Origin: CAYFWT01 sp964346955
GTDB lineage: Bacteria > Patescibacteriota > Minisyncoccia > Portnoybacterales > UBA2143
Length of the DNA: 8,752 bases
Reading direction: 5' to 3'
Assembly: GCA_964346955.1 (NCBI GenBank)
Contig: CAYFWT010000019.1
Span: forward strand, 1 to 8,752
The stretch's first letter is position 1. Each line of letters begins with the position of its first letter. The notes beneath the pieces were generated by a model. That model ran no database searches. It saw only the letters and a program-made list of their open reading frames with translations, and had not been told where the DNA came from. Positions 6,349 through 8,752 of the stretch are shown in pieces. Position numbers and translations under genes: made by a program.

Positions 6349-8749
6349 AAAAAGAGAAAAATTAACTCTTTGGTTCAAAAATATATCCTACAGAGATATC
6401 CTTTTAGTTGGAGGAAAGAATGCTTCTTTAGGAGAGATGTATTCCCAATTAACTAAAAAGGGGGTGAATATTCCAGATGGTTTTGCTGTAACCACTAAGG
6501 CTTATTGGCGTTTCTTGAAAGTAAATAAAATAGATAAAACTTTGAAAAATATTTTCCGAGGTTTTAACGTAAAAAACATTAAAAATCTTCAGGTAACTGG
6601 CAAGAAAGCCCGCAGCATTATTTTAAGAGCAAAATTCCCAAAAGACCTTGAAAAAGAAATAATCAAAGCTTATCGGAATTTAGAAAAAAAATACGGTAAA
6701 AACTGCGAGGTAGCTGTTAGGTCTTCGGGGGTTGCCGAAGATATGCCAGAAGCCTCTTTCGCTGGCCAATTCGAAACTTTTCTAAATGTAAAAGAAGAAA
6801 ATAATTTGCTGGAAGCTGTTAAAAAGTGTTTTGCTTCCAGTTTTAATGACAGAGTGATTGCTTATCGAGAGGAAAAAGGGTTTTCTCAACTAAAATTTGC
6901 TCTTTCAGTTGGAATTCAAAAGATGGTTCGCTCAGATTTAGCTTCAGCTGGCATAATATTTACTTTGGATACAGAAACTGGTTTTCCTAACGTTGTCTTA
7001 ATCAATTCAATCTATGGAGTAGGGGAAATGATTGTTAAGGGAAAGATTACCCCCGATGAATTTTTTGTTTTTAAGCCAACCCTAAAACAAGGATATAAAC
7101 CTATTATCATCAAAAAACTTGGCAGAAAAATCAAAAAATATATTTTTGCTAAAAAAAAGGGTTTAAAAGAAACAAACGTTTCGAAAAAAGATCAAGAAAA
7201 ATTTTCTTTAACTGAAAAAGAGGTTTTAACTTTAGCCCGTTGGGCAACAACAATTGAAAACCATTATTCAAAGCTGAAGAAAAAATGGATGCCCCAGGAT
7301 ATTGAATGGGCAAAAGATGGCAAATTAAACCAATTATTTATTACTCAATCAAGGCCAGAAACGATTCACGCTCCAAAAGGAGCTCAATTTTATGAGGAAT
7401 ATAAGCTGAAAACAGCTAAAAAACCGGTTTTAACAGGAATTGCGGTTGGAAATAAAATTGGCCAGGGTAAGGTAAAAATAATTCCCGATGTTTCCAAAAT
7501 TCATTTCTTTAAAAAAGGCGAAGTATTAATAACCAGAATGACAGACCCAGATTGGGTGCCTATTATGCGAGTTGCCTCAGCTATTGTTACTAACGAAGGC
7601 TCTAAAACTTGCCATGCAGCTATTGTTTCAAGAGAATTAGGAATTCCCTGTATTGTTGGCACAGAAAAAGCTACTCAAGTTTTAAAAACCGGAAAAGATG
7701 TTACGGTTGATTGTACCTCTGGCCTGGAAGGAAGGATATTTTCGGGCAAAATCCCTTTCAAAATTAAAAGATATAATCTTAGAAAAATTCCAAAACTGAG
7801 GACAAAGGTGATGATGAACCTCGGAACGCCAGATATTGCTTTTAAGGTCTCTTTTTTGCCCAATAGAGGGGTGGGATTAGCCAGAATTGAATTTATTTTA
7901 GCTGACAAAATTAAAATTCATCCTCTAGCTCTATATCATTACAAAAAATTAAAAGATAAAAAACTCAAAAATAAAATTGAGAAACTTACTTTCTTATATA
8001 AAAATAAAAAAGATTATTTTATTGAAAAGTTAGCTGAAGGAATTTCTCAAATAGCAGCTGCTGTTTATCCAGAGCCGGTGATTGTCAGGCTGTCTGATTT
8101 TAAATCAAATGAATATCGGGAATTGATTGCAGGTCAGCTTTTTGAACCAAAAGAAGCGAATCCAATGATTGGCTGGCGAGGGGCTTCAAGGTATTATGAC
8201 GAAGACTTCAAGCCAGCTTTTCAAATGGAATGCCAAGCTTTGAAAAGAACAAGAGAAAAATTTGGCTTAAAAAATATCTGGGTAATGGTGCCCTTCTGCC
8301 GGACAGTTGAAGAAGGCAAGAAAGTTTTAAATTTAATGGCTAAAAATGGCCTGAAAAAAGGAAAGGACGGTCTGAAAGTCATTGTGATGTGTGAGATTCC
8401 TTCAAATGTTGTTTTAGCTGATCAGTTTTTGAAGATTTTTGACGGAATGAGCATTGGTTCAAATGATTTAACTCAGCTTACTTTAGGATTAGACAGGGAT
8501 TCGGGCATAGTGGCCTCAGTTGGCGATGAGAGAAACGAAGCTGTTAAAAATTTAGTTAAAAAAACAATCCAGGAATGCAAAAGAAAAAGGAAATATGTTG
8601 GGATTTGTGGGGAAGCCCCTAGTACTTTTCCAGAATTTGCTGAATTTTTAGTTCAAGAGCAGATTGAATCAATGTCTTTGAACCCAGATACTGTTATTCC
8701 CACCACCCTAAAAATCGCCAAAAAGGAAAAACAACTAAAAGGTCGATAA
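6341..8749 (+). CDS. ppsA: Phosphoenolpyruvate synthase (pyruvate, water dikinase)
   Basis: The enzyme converts pyruvate, ATP and water to phosphoenolpyruvate, AMP and phosphate, and is reversible in some organisms. At 802 residues it is full length (E. coli about 792). The N-terminal ATP-grasp pyruvate/ATP domain (about 15-345) shows GGKNASLGEM, VRSSGVAEDMPEASFAGQ, and DIEWAKDG leading to FITQSRPET. The central phosphohistidine domain has TCHAAIVSRELGIP with swivelling H425, preceded by T423, the position phosphorylated by PpsR-type regulators in E. coli. The C-terminal PEP-binding barrel (about 485-790) contains GVGLARIEFIL, NPMIGWRGASRYY, GSNDLTQLTLGLDRDSG and the active-site cysteine C756 in GICGEAPS. 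The TCHAA motif separates it from PPDK (TSHAA). ATG at 6341 overlaps the acsA end; a weak purine run (AAGAGAAG, 6324-6331) lies nine bases upstream. No terminator is visible before the window ends. Confidence 0.97.
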   Translation: MSKKREKLTLWFKNISYRDILLVGGKNASLGEMYSQLTKKGVNIPDGFAVTTKAYWRFLKVNKIDKTLKNIFRGFNVKNIKNLQVTGKKARSIILRAKFPKDLEKEIIKAYRNLEKKYGKNCEVAVRSSGVAEDMPEASFAGQFETFLNVKEENNLLEAVKKCFASSFNDRVIAYREEKGFSQLKFALSVGIQKMVRSDLASAGIIFTLDTETGFPNVVLINSIYGVGEMIVKGKITPDEFFVFKPTLKQGYKPIIIKKLGRKIKKYIFAKKKGLKETNVSKKDQEKFSLTEKEVLTLARWATTIENHYSKLKKKWMPQDIEWAKDGKLNQLFITQSRPETIHAPKGAQFYEEYKLKTAKKPVLTGIAVGNKIGQGKVKIIPDVSKIHFFKKGEVLITRMTDPDWVPIMRVASAIVTNEGSKTCHAAIVSRELGIPCIVGTEKATQVLKTGKDVTVDCTSGLEGRIFSGKIPFKIKRYNLRKIPKLRTKVMMNLGTPDIAFKVSFLPNRGVGLARIEFILADKIKIHPLALYHYKKLKDKKLKNKIEKLTFLYKNKKDYFIEKLAEGISQIAAAVYPEPVIVRLSDFKSNEYRELIAGQLFEPKEANPMIGWRGASRYYDEDFKPAFQMECQALKRTREKFGLKNIWVMVPFCRTVEEGKKVLNLMAKNGLKKGKDGLKVIVMCEIPSNVVLADQFLKIFDGMSIGSNDLTQLTLGLDRDSGIVASVGDERNEAVKNLVKKTIQECKRKRKYVGICGEAPSTFPEFAEFLVQEQIESMSLNPDTVIPTTLKIAKKEKQLKGR

Positions 8750-8752
8750 AAC

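Noticed and set aside
7675..7908. Minus-strand open frame of 77 codons
   Set aside because: It lies wholly opposite conserved ppsA sequence and has no domain or start signal.

Overview
The window is about 8.75 kb of AT-rich bacterial DNA. Seven protein genes, all on the + strand, are packed with short gaps or overlaps. The best guess is a Patescibacteria (CPR) genome, probably of the Parcubacteria group. The reasons are the first protein's plan (Ig-like domain, acidic Pro/Glu linker, short coiled coil, C-terminal peptidoglycan-binding domain), an archaeal-type phosphoglycerate mutase, a membrane-anchored thioredoxin-fold protein of a kind I associate with these lineages, and starts that mostly lack a Shine-Dalgarno sequence. 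This placement rests on recognising protein styles; there is no rRNA or marker gene here to prove it. The standard bacterial code fits: TGA occurs once as a gene end and every other stop is TAA.

Layout. Positions 1-810 hold the 3' part of a cell-surface protein cut by the left edge. It overlaps by four bases with an archaeal-type cofactor-independent phosphoglycerate mutase (807-2003). Next come two thiol-redox genes: a membrane-anchored DsbA/GILT-like thioredoxin-fold protein (2026-2991) and a small CPYC glutaredoxin-like protein (3002-3235). A type I glyceraldehyde-3-phosphate dehydrogenase follows (3257-4279) and ends at a clear intrinsic terminator (4309-4338). A candidate promoter (4347-4375) then drives a two-gene unit: AMP-forming acetyl-CoA synthetase (4408-6348) overlapping by eight bases with phosphoenolpyruvate synthase (6341-8749), which ends three bases before the window does. 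The longest stretch without a gene is 128 bases (4280-4407), filled by the terminator and promoter.

How the genes fit together. Three of the seven (Gap, ApgM, PpsA) act in lower glycolysis/gluconeogenesis, and AcsA links acetate to acetyl-CoA. Pgk, enolase and any pyruvate-to-acetyl-CoA enzyme are not in the window. Both enzymes of the last unit interconvert ATP and AMP, so the pair could spend two phosphoanhydride equivalents per step for biosynthesis or, run in reverse, make ATP from AMP. The direction cannot be read from sequence. The two redox genes look like an outside/inside thiol pair. Nothing resembles a mobile element, CRISPR array, tRNA or rRNA. I see no clearly undescribed system; the most unusual points are a replaced metal-ligand histidine in ApgM, the AMP-linked AcsA-PpsA pair, and the GILT-like features of the thioredoxin-fold protein.
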